Positions 1 through 10,074 of a stretch of DNA of 64,000 nt are shown here, one piece after another. Each line of letters starts with the position of its first letter. Position 1 is the first letter of the stretch. The position numbers were made by a program, and so were the translations under genes. The notes under the pieces were generated by a model. That model did no database searches. It saw only the letters and a program-made list of their open reading frames with translations, and was not told the origin of the DNA. The stretch comes from an uncultured Prevotella sp. Lineage in GTDB: Bacteria; Bacteroidota; Bacteroidia; Bacteroidales; Bacteroidaceae. Where the stretch lies: the NCBI GenBank assembly GCA_944319935.1, contig CALUFM010000031.1, forward strand, positions 104,364-168,363, given 5' to 3'.

Positions 1-135
1 GACAAGGCGCGGCCGCTGAGCGACGACGCCATAAAGGACATGATGACGGCACAGGGATACCCCGTGGCGCGGCGCACGATAGCGAAATACCGCGAGCAGA
101 TGGGCATACCCGTGGCAAGGCTCAGGAAGAAATGA
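1..135 (+). CDS. rpoN: RNA polymerase sigma-54 factor, C-terminal end (partial)
   Basis: Only the last 44 codons lie in the window; the 5' part is cut off by the window edge. The reading frame contains ARRTIAKYRE, which matches the RpoN box (ARRTVAKYRE) that recognises the -24 promoter element, followed by a short basic tail and TGA. The RpoN box is close to diagnostic for sigma-54, which directs transcription that depends on AAA+ activators. The stop overlaps the next start codon (ATGA at 132-135), so the downstream membrane protein gene is translationally coupled. Confidence 0.93.
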   Translation, partial: DKARPLSDDAIKDMMTAQGYPVARRTIAKYREQMGIPVARLRKK

Positions 136-752
136 GAAGCGCGAAGACGATAATCATGGCGGCAAAGGCGGTGAGCGTGGTGTCCACGCCGTTCTACCTG
201 CCCGTGGTCGCGCTGGCCTCGCTGCTGGTGCTGACCTACCTCAACCTGCTGCCCGTGGTCTACAAGCTGACGCTGCTGGTGGTGTTCTGGCTGTTCACGG
301 TCTTCATGCCCACCATGCTCATACGCCTGTACCGCCGCTACCAGGGGTGGACACGGCTGCAGCTCGGGGCGAGGGAGCGGCGCGTCATACCTTATGTAAT
401 ATCAATAGTGTCATACCTGGCGGGCTACTACACCGTGGTGGCCGCCCACGTGCCCTACTTCCTGTGCGCAATATTCATCGTCGCGCTGGTCATCCAGGTG
501 GCGTGCGCCATGGCGAACCTCTTCGTCAAGATCTCAACCCACACGGCGGGCATAGGCGGAGTGGCCGGCTCGCTGGCGGCCTTCGCCCTGATTATGGACT
601 TCAACCCCGTGTGGTGGCTCTGCGCCGTCATCCTGCTGGCCGGACTGGTGGGCACCAGCCGCATGATACTGCGCCAGCACTCGCTCAGGCAAGTCGTGTC
701 AGGCTTCCTCGTGGGGACGGCCTGCTCGTTCGTTACCGTGCTGTTGGTGTGA
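132..752 (+). CDS. PAP2-like integral membrane protein
   Basis: A 206-residue, very hydrophobic protein with about five to six predicted membrane segments. Near the C-terminus KISTHTAG and SRMILRQHS resemble the PSGH and SRxxxxxH motifs of PAP2 phosphatases (lipid phosphatases acting at the membrane face), but the first motif is degenerate. The fold call is therefore better supported than any enzymatic activity. It overlaps rpoN by four bases and probably shares its transcript. Possible roles include undecaprenyl or phosphatidyl phosphate recycling; the substrate cannot be told from sequence. Confidence 0.65.
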   Translation: MRSAKTIIMAAKAVSVVSTPFYLPVVALASLLVLTYLNLLPVVYKLTLLVVFWLFTVFMPTMLIRLYRRYQGWTRLQLGARERRVIPYVISIVSYLAGYYTVVAAHVPYFLCAIFIVALVIQVACAMANLFVKISTHTAGIGGVAGSLAAFALIMDFNPVWWLCAVILLAGLVGTSRMILRQHSLRQVVSGFLVGTACSFVTVLLV

Positions 753-833
753 AGCCAAAAAGGCCGCAACCCGGCCAGCCGCGCCGTCAGCCACATTCCT
801 CCCAAAAGACAACAATCAAGAAAAAACAGCAAT

Positions 834-1340
834 ATGAAACCGTTAGTAAGCATAATCATGGGCAGCACAAGCGACCTGCCCGTAATGGAAAAGGCCTGCA
901 AGTTCTTGAACGACATGCAGGTGCCGTTTGAAGTCAACGCCCTCTCGGCCCACCGCACGCCCGACGCCGTTGAGCAGTTTGCCAAGGAAGCCAAGGGCCG
1001 CGGCGTGAAAGTAATCATAGCCGGGGCGGGCATGGCAGCCGCCCTGCCCGGCGTAATAGCCGCCTCGACCACGCTGCCCGTAATCGGAGTGCCCATCAAG
1101 GGCATGCTCGACGGCCTCGACGCCATGCTCAGCATCATACAGATGCCGCCGGGAATACCCGTGGCCACCGTCGGCGTCAACGGCGCGATGAACGCCGCCA
1201 TACTCGCCGTAGAGATGCTCGCCCTGGCCGACGACGCCATAGCCGCCCGCCTGGCCGACTACAAGGCGGGGCTCGGCGCGAAAATAGAGAAGGCCAACAA
1301 GGAGCTGGCCGAAGTGAAGTATGAGTTTAAGACTAATTGA
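834..1340 (+). CDS. purE: N5-carboxyaminoimidazole ribonucleotide mutase (PurE class I)
   Basis: The 168-residue protein moves the carboxyl group of N5-CAIR to C4 to give CAIR, a step of de novo purine synthesis in the cytosol. The N-terminal GSTSD motif and SAHRTP are the PurE substrate-binding loops, followed by the [10 protein letters not shown] segment typical of class I enzymes. Length is normal for the family. It starts 81 bp after the PAP2-like gene and is followed by an inverted repeat and ispG; purE beside ispG is a familiar Bacteroidales arrangement. Confidence 0.96.
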   Translation: MKPLVSIIMGSTSDLPVMEKACKFLNDMQVPFEVNALSAHRTPDAVEQFAKEAKGRGVKVIIAGAGMAAALPGVIAASTTLPVIGVPIKGMLDGLDAMLSIIQMPPGIPVATVGVNGAMNAAILAVEMLALADDAIAARLADYKAGLGAKIEKANKELAEVKYEFKTN

Positions 1341-1351
1341 TTTTTCATACA

Positions 1352-1516
1352 GTAGTTAAAGTAGTTAAAAGTAGTTATCGCTCACTTCGTTCGCTGAGTA
1401 GTTAAAGTCGATAGCCACAAAGGTTATCCGTATCTGCCTGACTACCAACAAAGGATTTGGCTTTAACTACTCAGCGAACGAAGTGAGCGATAACTACTTT
1501 TAACTACTCTAACTAC
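1352..1516. repeat. Long near-perfect inverted repeat between purE and ispG
   Basis: Two 56-bp arms (1352-1407 and 1461-1516) are reverse complements with one mismatch, separated by a 53-bp spacer. The arms are made of GTAGTTAAA-like units around a CGCTCACTTCGTTCGCTGAG core. Transcribed from either side it would form a very long hairpin. It ends 9 bp before the ispG start, so it lies in the ispG leader and may separate purE and ispG transcripts. Confidence 0.9.
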
Positions 1517-1525
1517 AAACAATAA

Positions 1526-3394
1526 ATGATTGACCTGTTCAACTACCACCGCCGCGCCGCCTCCGAGGTGCAGGTGGGCGGCACGCCGATGGGCGGACTG
1601 AACCCCGTCCGCATACAGTCGATGACGACCACGCCCACAACCGACACCGAGGCGAGCGTGGCGCAGGCCGAACGCATAATAGAGGCGGGAGGCGAATACG
1701 TCCGCCTGACCACCCAGGGCGTGCGCGAGGCCGAGAACCTGAAGGACATCAACGCGCGGCTGAGGGAGGACGGATACATGACGCCACTCGTGGCCGACGT
1801 GCATTTCAACCCCCACGTGGCCGAAGTGGCCGCGCTATACGCCGAGAAGGTGCGCATAAACCCAGGCAACTACACCGACCCGGCGCGCACCTTCAAGCAC
1901 CTTGAATACACCGACGACGAGTACGCCGACGAGCTGAAGAAAATCGAGGCGCGCTTCATACCCCTGCTCAACATCTGCAAGGAGCATCACACCGCGCTGC
2001 GCATAGGCGTCAACCACGGCTCGCTGTCAGACCGAATAATGTCGCGCTACGGCGACACGCCCGAGGGAATAGTAGAGAGCTGCATGGAATTCCTGCGCAT
2101 CTGCAAGCGCGAAGACTTCAACAACGTCGTCATATCAATCAAGGCCAGCAACACGGTCGTCATGGTGCTATCCGTCCGCCTGCTCGTAAGCGAGATGGAC
2201 AAGGAGGACATGCACTACCCGCTGCACCTCGGGGTGACCGAGGCCGGCGAGGGCGAGGACGGCCGCATAAAGAGCGCGGTGGGCATAGGCGCGCTCTTGG
2301 CCGACGGACTGGGCGACACCGTGCGCGTGTCGCTGAGCGAAGAGCCAGAGGCCGAAATCCCCGTGGCGCGCCACCTTGTCGACTACATCACGGCGCGCGC
2401 CGGCCACACGCCCATACCCGGCACCGAGGCCCCGGGCTTCGACTGGCTGCGCCCCGAGCGGCGCAAGACGGCCCCCGTGGGCGGCATCGGCGGCACGAAC
2501 GCGCCCGTGGTAATAGCCTCGATGCTCGAAGGTGGCGACCCCTCGACGCTCTCGGCCGGCGGCGACCTCGTGCCCGACTTCGTATATACTGGCCAAAGGC
2601 TGCCCGAGAAGCGCATTGACGGCCAGCGTTACATCGTGGACTACAACGCCTACGCCGGCTTCCAGGGCACGGAGGGCGTGTATCCCATATTCCCTTACGA
2701 CGCCATGCCGCTGCTGTCATCGGTCAAGGCTGACGTGAAGTTCCTCGTGCTGCCCTACGGGGCCGACTCCGAAGAGTACACAGCCTGCCTGAAGGCGCAC
2801 CCCGAAGTGGTGGTGGTGAGCATGTCGCAGCACAAGAACCGCCTCGGCGAGCAGCGCGCCTTAGTCCACGAGCTGATGTCTGAAGGCATCACGAACCCCG
2901 TGGTCTTCTGCCAGGCTTACCGCCACTCGCAGGAGGAGAAGGGCGACTTCCAGCTCGAGGCGGCCGCCGACATGGGCGCGCTGATGTTCGACGGCCTCAC
3001 CGACGGCATCTGGCTGATGGACTTCGGCACGCTCTCCCCCGCCGACATCACGGCCACCGCCTTCGGCATACTCCAGGCCGCGAGGCTGCGCACGTCGAAG
3101 ACCGAATACATAAGCTGCCCCGGATGCGGCCGCACCCTCTACGACCTGCGCTCCACCATAGCGCGCATAAAGGAGGCCACGGCGGGCATGAAGGGGCTGA
3201 AAATCGGCATAATGGGATGCATAGTCAACGGCCCGGGCGAGATGGCCGACGCCGACTACGGCTACGTTGGCGCGGCGCGGGGACGCATCTCGCTGTACAG
3301 GGGCAAGCAGTGCGTGGAGAAGAACATCCCCGAGGAGGAGGCCGTGGAGCGGCTGCTCAGGCTCATCGAGGCCGACGGGAAACATCTTTCTTAA
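1526..3394 (+). CDS. ispG: (E)-4-hydroxy-3-methylbut-2-enyl-diphosphate synthase, long form
   Basis: A 622-residue IspG (GcpE), the [4Fe-4S] enzyme of the MEP isoprenoid pathway that reductively converts methylerythritol cyclodiphosphate to HMBPP. The N-terminal TIM-barrel region begins with VQVGGTPMGG and RIQSMTTT. The C-terminal cluster domain keeps CPGCGRT (Cys531, Cys534) and MGCIVNGPGE (Cys565, Glu572), the three Cys plus one Glu cluster ligands. It is much longer than the E. coli form because of a large central insert, as in plants and Bacteroidetes. ATG at 1526 is the only sensible start. Confidence 0.96.
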   Translation: MIDLFNYHRRAASEVQVGGTPMGGLNPVRIQSMTTTPTTDTEASVAQAERIIEAGGEYVRLTTQGVREAENLKDINARLREDGYMTPLVADVHFNPHVAEVAALYAEKVRINPGNYTDPARTFKHLEYTDDEYADELKKIEARFIPLLNICKEHHTALRIGVNHGSLSDRIMSRYGDTPEGIVESCMEFLRICKREDFNNVVISIKASNTVVMVLSVRLLVSEMDKEDMHYPLHLGVTEAGEGEDGRIKSAVGIGALLADGLGDTVRVSLSEEPEAEIPVARHLVDYITARAGHTPIPGTEAPGFDWLRPERRKTAPVGGIGGTNAPVVIASMLEGGDPSTLSAGGDLVPDFVYTGQRLPEKRIDGQRYIVDYNAYAGFQGTEGVYPIFPYDAMPLLSSVKADVKFLVLPYGADSEEYTACLKAHPEVVVVSMSQHKNRLGEQRALVHELMSEGITNPVVFCQAYRHSQEEKGDFQLEAAADMGALMFDGLTDGIWLMDFGTLSPADITATAFGILQAARLRTSKTEYISCPGCGRTLYDLRSTIARIKEATAGMKGLKIGIMGCIVNGPGEMADADYGYVGAARGRISLYRGKQCVEKNIPEEEAVERLLRLIEADGKHLS

Positions 3395-3397
3395 ATT

Positions 3398-3650
3398 GAA
3401 ATTTTATAATGGAGAATTGAGAATTAGAAAATTATGATTTGTCTAAATTGATAATTGAAAGTTGAGAATGGAAAATTATGATTTGCTTTGCAGCTTGACG
3501 GCCAGCAGAGGTAATCATAATTTTCCATTCTCAATTCTCAATTTGAGCAAATCATAATTTTCCATTTTCAATTCTCAATTTAAGCAAATCATAATTTTCC
3601 ATTCCCCATTCTCCATTCTCAATTAGAACAATTCTCAATTCATATTCCCA
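3398..3650. repeat. GAGAATTGAGAAT-type repeat block with internal hairpin
   Basis: Degenerate copies of GAGAATTGAGAATGGAAAA run on one strand up to about 3483 and on the other from about 3515. Between them AAAATTATGATT and AATCATAATTTTCC can pair around a GC-rich loop. The same type of hairpin, with a different loop, lies inside leuS at about 53508-53630. No gene is visible here. Confidence 0.8.
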
Positions 3651-3677
3651 ACTGACTGACAACCAACCACTTACGCC

Positions 3678-3710
3678 AAGGCGGCATTTCACGCTGTGAA
3701 ATGCCGCCTT
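3678..3710. terminator. Bidirectional hairpin between convergent ispG and upp
   Basis: A perfect 15-bp stem (AAGGCGGCATTTCAC) with a 3-base loop, starting AA and ending TT. It sits between the convergent ends of ispG and upp. The T-run is short (TT TT interrupted by G), so termination is inferred from position and stem strength. Confidence 0.6.
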
Positions 3711-3802
3711 TTGCTGCGCAACATGCGGCTCAACGTTGCGCCGGAAGCCGCGCCCGGCGGTTGCCCCGCAGTTCAGTCGTCAGTTCGGCATAATAAGAAC
3801 AT

Positions 3803-3892
3803 CCAAAGTAGGGGCAGACCCGTGTGTCTGCCCAGACCAATGCGGAAAGGGGCAAGATGAAGGGCAGACACACGGGTCTGCCCCTACTTTGG
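3803..3892. repeat. Inverted pair of GGGCAGACCCGTGTGTCT hairpin repeats
   Basis: Two copies of a 26-bp palindromic element (3808-3833 and 3862-3887) face each other, and the match extends over the flanking CCAAA/TTTGG to 31 bp per arm. Other copies lie at 42700, 45468, 58758, 62726 and 62857. The rest of 3893-4089 is AT-rich 7-bp repeat (TTCATTA-like). No gene is seen. Confidence 0.85.
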
Positions 3893-4089
3893 CGGTTTGC
3901 AATATTTGCAGATAAACTTATGCCGAACAGGCGTATCCTTACATTATACAGAAGAATGATTATTCATTTCCCATTTTTCATTCTTCATTTCCCATTCTTC
4001 ATTCAAAATGATTTTTCATTCTTCATTATTCATTTTTCATTCGAAGAACATCTGATTATTCATTCTTCATTATTCATTTTTCATTTATT

Positions 4090-4749
4090 TCATACCTTGT
4101 CGCCGTAGCACAGGTCGCCGGCGTCGCCGAAGCCGGGCACGATGTACTTGTGTTCGTTCATGCCCGGGTCGATGGCGGCGCACCACAGGGTCGTCTTGTC
4201 GTCGGGGAAGGTCTTCTTGACATGCTCTATGCCCTCGGGCGCGGCTATGACGCACGCCACGTGGATGCGCTTGGGCGTGCCGCGGGTGAGGAAGGCCTTG
4301 TAGCCCAGCTCCATCGAGCCGCCCGTGGCCAGCATGGGGTCAACTATTATGAGCGTCTTGCCCTCTACGCTCGGCGTGGCGAGATACTCCACGTGGATGC
4401 CCACCTCGGTGTGACGCTCGTCGGTGTACTCGCGGTACGCGCTGACAAAGGCGTTGCCGGCGTGGTCGAACACATTGAGGAAGCCCGTGTGGAAGGGCAG
4501 CCCGGCGCGGAAGATGGTGGCCAGCACCACCTTGTCCGTAGGCACGCTGACCTCCGCCGTGCCGAGAGGCGTCTCCACGGCGCGCGGCGCGTAAGACAGC
4601 GTCTTGCTTATTTCGTAGGCCATCATCTCGCCCACGCGCATGATGTTGTTGCGGAACAACAGGCGGTTCTGCTGGTATTCGCGGTCGCGCATCTCCGCCA
4701 TGTACTGGTTGACGATTGAGTTACCCTCGCCAAGATTTATTATCTTCAT
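4090..4749 (-). CDS. upp: Uracil phosphoribosyltransferase
   Basis: A 219-residue enzyme that makes UMP from uracil and PRPP (pyrimidine salvage, cytosol). The PRPP-binding loop is visible as IIVDPMLATGGSM, and the C-terminal AIDPGMNEHKYIVPGFGDAGD is the family's uracil-binding end. An upstream in-frame ATG would add 46 Cys/Arg-rich residues that do not fit the family and would lie upstream of the promoter, so the start at 4749 (MKIINLGEGN) is preferred. It is monocistronic and convergent with ispG. Confidence 0.96.
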   Translation of the reverse strand: MKIINLGEGNSIVNQYMAEMRDREYQQNRLLFRNNIMRVGEMMAYEISKTLSYAPRAVETPLGTAEVSVPTDKVVLATIFRAGLPFHTGFLNVFDHAGNAFVSAYREYTDERHTEVGIHVEYLATPSVEGKTLIIVDPMLATGGSMELGYKAFLTRGTPKRIHVACVIAAPEGIEHVKKTFPDDKTTLWCAAIDPGMNEHKYIVPGFGDAGDLCYGDKV

Positions 4750-4763
4750 GGTGTTTTTGTCGG

Positions 4764-4794
4764 CAAAAATAACGCAAGTCAGCCAAAACGCAAA
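4764..4794 (-). promoter_or_regulatory. upp promoter (Bacteroidetes type)
   Basis: On the minus strand a -7 box TATTTTTG (4764-4771) and a -33 TTTG (4791-4794) are separated by 19 bp, the usual spacing for the primary Bacteroidetes sigma factor. It leaves a short leader of about 10 bases before the upp ATG, which supports the chosen start. Confidence 0.7.
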
Positions 4795-4943
4795 ATTATT
4801 CGGCCGGAAACGGACATTTATTTTCAAACGGCAGCGGCGGCAAGCGCAGCCCGCCAGCCAAGCGCGACGACACGGAAGACGCGGCAAAGTGCAAACAAAC
4901 GGTTTACACTTTGCAATATTTCAGGCTAAAAACCCGACTTTTT

Positions 4944-4975
4944 GTTGCCGCATACGAAGAAAAACACTATATTTG
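4944..4975 (+). promoter_or_regulatory. Promoter of the secreted two-module protein gene
   Basis: TATATTTG (4968-4975) matches the -7 consensus; GTTG at 4944-4947 lies 20 bp upstream as a weak -33. The leader to the ATG at 5084 is about 100 bases. The rest of the 4750-5083 gap shows nothing else recognisable. Confidence 0.6.
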
Positions 4976-5083
4976 CAAGAGCCGCAAGGCTTTATGGCTT
5001 GCCATGGAAACCCTGCGCACTGACACACTGGAACATTATGTATAACCACGGCGGAACCTCAACCGCCGCAAAAACACAAAGAC

Positions 5084-7348
5084 ATGAAGAAGCTTTTACT
5101 ATCACTGCTGGCGGTCTTCGCCGCCACGACCGTTTCGGCGCAAGTCGCGCTGAAGCCGCTCTCCGCCATGCCCAAAACCGCCCCAGACAAGCAGGCGCGC
5201 AGCGTGGAGAAGATGAACATCGTGCAAAACGTGCCGCTGCCCAAGGCCGACGGCGACCTGCCCGCCGAACCCGTGACCACACGGCCCGAGGGACGCTCGG
5301 TGGCTTACCACCTGACGGGCGCGACGCTCTACAACTCAACCGACGGCGGCATGACCTTTACCGCATCACAAGTCACCAACACCGACATCGGCATGGAAGC
5401 CGTATATGAAGACGACGGACAGACCGTGTGGCTAAGAAACGCCACTATGTCAACCTACCCCGACATATGGATTAAGGGCACGCTGGCCGACGGGGGCAAG
5501 CGCATACTCGTAGAGCCGGGCCAGATGCTCGGCTACCAGCAAGGCTACACAGGAGAAGGCGAGACCGTAATCTTAGACGTGAGGCTGTATGCCACAAATT
5601 ACAAATCAACGAACGACGGCGCGACGTCGTTGACAAGCATAAACCCTGAGCCGATACCCTACGTAATCGACGGCGACGAAATCCGCCTCGACCTGCCAGA
5701 GGACGGCACGACAGCCATTGGCGGGGTTATGACGCAAAGTTCAGACGACGGCACGATAGCAGCATATTACAGCCCGACAAACTCCGCCTACGCCATAGCG
5801 TTCGACCGCCAGGAAATGCAGAAGACCATGCTGCCCGCAGGACTGAACATGCAAGACTACATCGTGTCATACACCAACGACATTTACGGCGATTACAACT
5901 TAACGGCGAAAATGGGCATCGACGGGCAGGACATTTACCTGTCAGGCATATTCCTCGGCATTGAAGACAAGGGCGTGGGTGTGAAAGGCACGTTCGACGG
6001 CGAAAAAGCCGTGTTCCCCGCCAAACAGTTGCTCACGATGTATGAAGGCTACTGGTTCTACATGCAGCCCTGCGTGCAGACAACCGTTGACGGACAGCCC
6101 AAGCTGGAGCGCACGGACGCCCTGACCTTCACATATGACAAGGAAACGGGCACGTTCTCGTCTGACGAGACCGTCTCCATCTGGAACGACATCGGCGGCG
6201 GCCTCACCGTCGACGGGCTGCTATCCTCGCCCACCCTCTCGCCACTCGAGGCCGTAAGGCGCGCAGGGCGCGTAGAGAACTACCAGCTCAGCGCGGCCAC
6301 GGGATATACATACGACGGCGAGAACGGCTACTCCACCTTCGAAGTGAACCCTTACGTAGGCATGGAGATTGTCTACAGCAACGACGGCCAGACCGTATGG
6401 ATGAAGAACATAGCCCCTGCGCCGTCGGCAAACGCGGACGTATGGACAAAAGGAACGCTCGCCGACGGCGGCAAGCGCATACTTGTGAAACCGGGACAGA
6501 TGGTAGGCGGCTCAGCGTTGCTGTTCGCCATGACATACAAAACGGAGGACGGCAAGGTGTGGCCTGACCAGGTCGTGACTGACGACATACCCTACGTGAT
6601 TGACGGCGACGAAATACGCCTTGACCTGCCGGCCGACGGCACTATGTCCGTAGGCGCGCTCCTGATAAGCGACGGCACGACGTACGTATCCGACCCGGGC
6701 ATGTTCGGCACGACGTTCAAGCGCATGGGCTGGGACAGGATTACACCGCCCGAGGGCTTGCAGACCGAGGACTACACGATGACATACGGCGACGGCTTCG
6801 GCGGTGAAGGCGAGCTTGGCGTGCAGGTTGGCATCGACGGACAGGACATCTACATCGGCGGACTGTACGAGAACTACGCTTCGACCATCTTCGCCAACCC
6901 CGAGAACATCTGGATAAAAGGCACGTTCGACGGCGAAAAGGCCGTGTTCCAGCCCGGCCAGCTACTGTTCTTGATGATGTACTGGTACTACATGCAGCCG
7001 TGGACGCCCGTCGAGGAAGGCGGACAAACGTACTACCAATCAATCGACGAGCTGACCTTCGCCTACGACGCGGCCACCCGCACATACAGCACTGACGACA
7101 TACTCGGTGCCAACGTACACAACTCGTTCAACACGGGCATGTACTTCCCCTACGTCGCGCCGAAGCTCACCCCGGCGCAGAGCGTGGGCGTAAACGCAGT
7201 GAAAGCCGAGCCTGAGGGCGAGGCGGTGAAGACCGAATACTTCACCCTGTCGGGCATGAAAATCAGCAAGCCCCAGCGCGGCATATACATCAAGACCGTG
7301 ACCTACGCCGACGGCACGCGCCGCAGCGTGAAGGTGGCAGTCAAATAA
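5084..7348 (+). CDS. Secreted protein with two tandem beta-rich modules and a C-terminal sorting-like domain
   Basis: A 754-residue protein of unknown function. It starts with a clear signal peptide (MKKLLLSLLAVFAATTVSAQ). Two homologous modules follow: about residues 72-390 and 393-705. Each contains the series DGQTVW, KGTLADGGKRILV.PGQM, PYVIDGDEIRLDLP, GIDGQDIY and KGTFDGEKAVF. The C-terminal 50 residues (EYFTLSGMKISKPQRGIYI) resemble the short C-terminal domains found on Bacteroidales exported proteins that carry a YxxLxGxxxxxPxxGIYI pattern. Export to the surface is therefore likely; ligand or substrate cannot be inferred. It is monocistronic. Confidence 0.7.
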   Translation: MKKLLLSLLAVFAATTVSAQVALKPLSAMPKTAPDKQARSVEKMNIVQNVPLPKADGDLPAEPVTTRPEGRSVAYHLTGATLYNSTDGGMTFTASQVTNTDIGMEAVYEDDGQTVWLRNATMSTYPDIWIKGTLADGGKRILVEPGQMLGYQQGYTGEGETVILDVRLYATNYKSTNDGATSLTSINPEPIPYVIDGDEIRLDLPEDGTTAIGGVMTQSSDDGTIAAYYSPTNSAYAIAFDRQEMQKTMLPAGLNMQDYIVSYTNDIYGDYNLTAKMGIDGQDIYLSGIFLGIEDKGVGVKGTFDGEKAVFPAKQLLTMYEGYWFYMQPCVQTTVDGQPKLERTDALTFTYDKETGTFSSDETVSIWNDIGGGLTVDGLLSSPTLSPLEAVRRAGRVENYQLSAATGYTYDGENGYSTFEVNPYVGMEIVYSNDGQTVWMKNIAPAPSANADVWTKGTLADGGKRILVKPGQMVGGSALLFAMTYKTEDGKVWPDQVVTDDIPYVIDGDEIRLDLPADGTMSVGALLISDGTTYVSDPGMFGTTFKRMGWDRITPPEGLQTEDYTMTYGDGFGGEGELGVQVGIDGQDIYIGGLYENYASTIFANPENIWIKGTFDGEKAVFQPGQLLFLMMYWYYMQPWTPVEEGGQTYYQSIDELTFAYDAATRTYSTDDILGANVHNSFNTGMYFPYVAPKLTPAQSVGVNAVKAEPEGEAVKTEYFTLSGMKISKPQRGIYIKTVTYADGTRRSVKVAVK

Positions 7349-7352
7349 AGCA

Positions 7353-7555
7353 GACGAGCATTCAGCAGACAAGCAGACGAGTGACGAGCAGTCAGCAGAC
7401 AAGTGACAAGCCTTGCCTTATTAGGCTCATTGGGCCTATTGGGCTAATTAGGCCTAATAAGCCAGATAAGCCTAATGAGCCAAATAGGCTTGTCTGCTGA
7501 CTGCTCGTCACTCGTCTGCTTGTCTGCTGAATGCTCGTCTGCTGATAAAATGCAA
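7353..7555. repeat. Composite 15-bp/9-bp repeat element
   Basis: Copies of CAGCAGACAAG-type units flank a run of 9-bp units (GGCCNATNN). The flanking units switch to the complementary strand in the right half, so the whole element is a large imperfect inverted repeat. The gap 7349-7745 otherwise holds only the pckA promoter. Confidence 0.85.
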
Positions 7556-7647
7556 AGTGCAAATTGCAAAACGGATACAGGGTGTTTAAAATTTTGGCAC
7601 TTTTACCTAAAAAGTGCTTAAAGCGGTGTTTTTTATACACTTAGGCG

Positions 7648-7678
7648 TTTGCGCGTACATTAAAAATTAGTAACTTTG
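7648..7678 (+). promoter_or_regulatory. pckA promoter
   Basis: TTTG (7648-7651), a 19-bp spacer and TAACTTTG (7671-7678) make a textbook Bacteroidetes promoter, giving a leader of about 60 bases before the ATG at 7746. Confidence 0.8.
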
Positions 7679-7745
7679 CACCCGATTTAAGGCACTTACT
7701 TATTCACTCAGGAAAAAACATTTCACTTTTTAATATCACATTAAA

Positions 7746-9350
<1,605 letters not shown>

Positions 9351-9393
9351 ACAAGCAAAAGTTTTTCATTGAATTTTTTATAAAATACAATTG

Positions 9394-9430
9394 AACCGCT
9401 CCCGCACGCGATGTGTCGGGGCGGTTTTTT
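9394..9430 (+). terminator. pckA terminator
   Basis: AACCGCTCC pairs with GGGGCGGTT (with a T-G wobble) around a 16-18 base loop, followed by six T. It lies 43 bp after the pckA stop. Confidence 0.8.
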
Positions 9431-9562
9431 CATGCCCACCATCCATTCTTCATTTCTCATTTTTCATTTCTCATTTTTTCATCATTCATTCTTCATTTTT
9501 CATTCCCCACGTTGATTTATGTCAAAAAACAAGCCTCGGGACGCAAAAAACACAGCAAAAGT

Positions 9563-9594
9563 ATTGCCAGTTTGGGAGTAAAGCAGTACCTTTG
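9563..9594 (+). promoter_or_regulatory. Promoter of candidate small RNA
   Basis: TACCTTTG (9587-9594) is a perfect -7 box; ATTG at 9563-9566 lies 20 bp upstream. No open reading frame with a plausible protein follows before the terminator at 9727-9774. Confidence 0.65.
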
Positions 9595-9600
9595 CGGCCG

Positions 9601-9774
9601 TGTTCGTGAGAATGCGTCTTTTTATTATAGGTTAGTAGTTTGATAGACTTACAGACTTAAGGTAAAGATTATGTTATTAGATTTTGAGAAACAACGGTGC
9701 TTGTCCACTTGGACAGGCAGCCGTGACGAACAGGGCAGGCATGAGTGATTCATCCCTGCCCTGTTCGTTTTTTT
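9601..9774 (+). ncRNA. Candidate independently transcribed small RNA (about 170 nt)
   Basis: The stretch lies between a Bacteroidetes -7 box and an intrinsic terminator. The 5' part is AT-rich. A strong hairpin follows at 9694-9724, where ACGGTGCTTGTCC pairs with GGACAGGCAGCCGT leaving one bulged G. The terminator at 9727-9767 is a perfect 13-bp stem (CGAACAGGGCAGG) followed by seven T. The 5' GTTCGT could also pair with ACGAAC of the terminator stem, which would allow a switch. No known family was recognised; a 6S-like RNA or a trans-acting sRNA are possibilities. The next gene is 300 bp away, so a cis leader is unlikely. Confidence 0.65.
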
Positions 9775-9776
9775 AT

Positions 9777-9945
9777 TTCAGCAGACGAGTTTTCAGCAGA
9801 CAAGGGACGAGCAGTCAGCAGACAAGCCTATTCGGCTTATTAGGCCTAATTAGCCCAATAGGCCCAATGAGCCTGATAAGGCAAGGCTCGTCACTTGTCT
9901 TCTGACTGCTCGTCACTTGTCTGCTTGTCTGCTGAAAACTTGTCT
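9777..9945. repeat. Composite 15-bp/9-bp repeat element
   Basis: Same organisation as at 7353: CAGCAGACAAG units, a block of 9-bp GGCCTAATT-like units, then the complementary CTTGTCTGCTG units. It directly follows the small-RNA terminator. Confidence 0.85.
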
Positions 9946-10038
9946 TTAAAAATCCTTTTATGTATATAAAAAAGTCCAATTTCACAGGCATTTAGGCAAT
10001 AAGTGGCGCAAAAGGCGTTCTATTTGAGGAAATCTGAT

Positions 10039-10046
10039 TAAATTTG
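10039..10046 (+). promoter_or_regulatory. -7 box upstream of the lipoprotein gene
   Basis: TAAATTTG followed by C, 29 bp before the ATG at 10075. No good -33 is visible at the expected distance, so this is a moderate call. Confidence 0.5.
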
Positions 10047-10074
10047 CAGCTAAAAAACAAAATCATCATAAAGA

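Noticed and set aside
2168..2596. Long antisense frames within ispG, pckA, bamA, leuS and mutS
   Set aside because: They mirror strongly biased codon use of the sense gene and show no domain features.
3824..4108. 94-codon open frame after the hairpin pair
   Set aside because: The second half is a reading of TTCATT tracts (IIHFPFFILHF); no homologous look and no promoter.
9595..9774. Calling the small RNA 6S or tmRNA
   Set aside because: Too short for tmRNA and no tag ORF; the 6S-type long bulged helix could not be demonstrated by eye.
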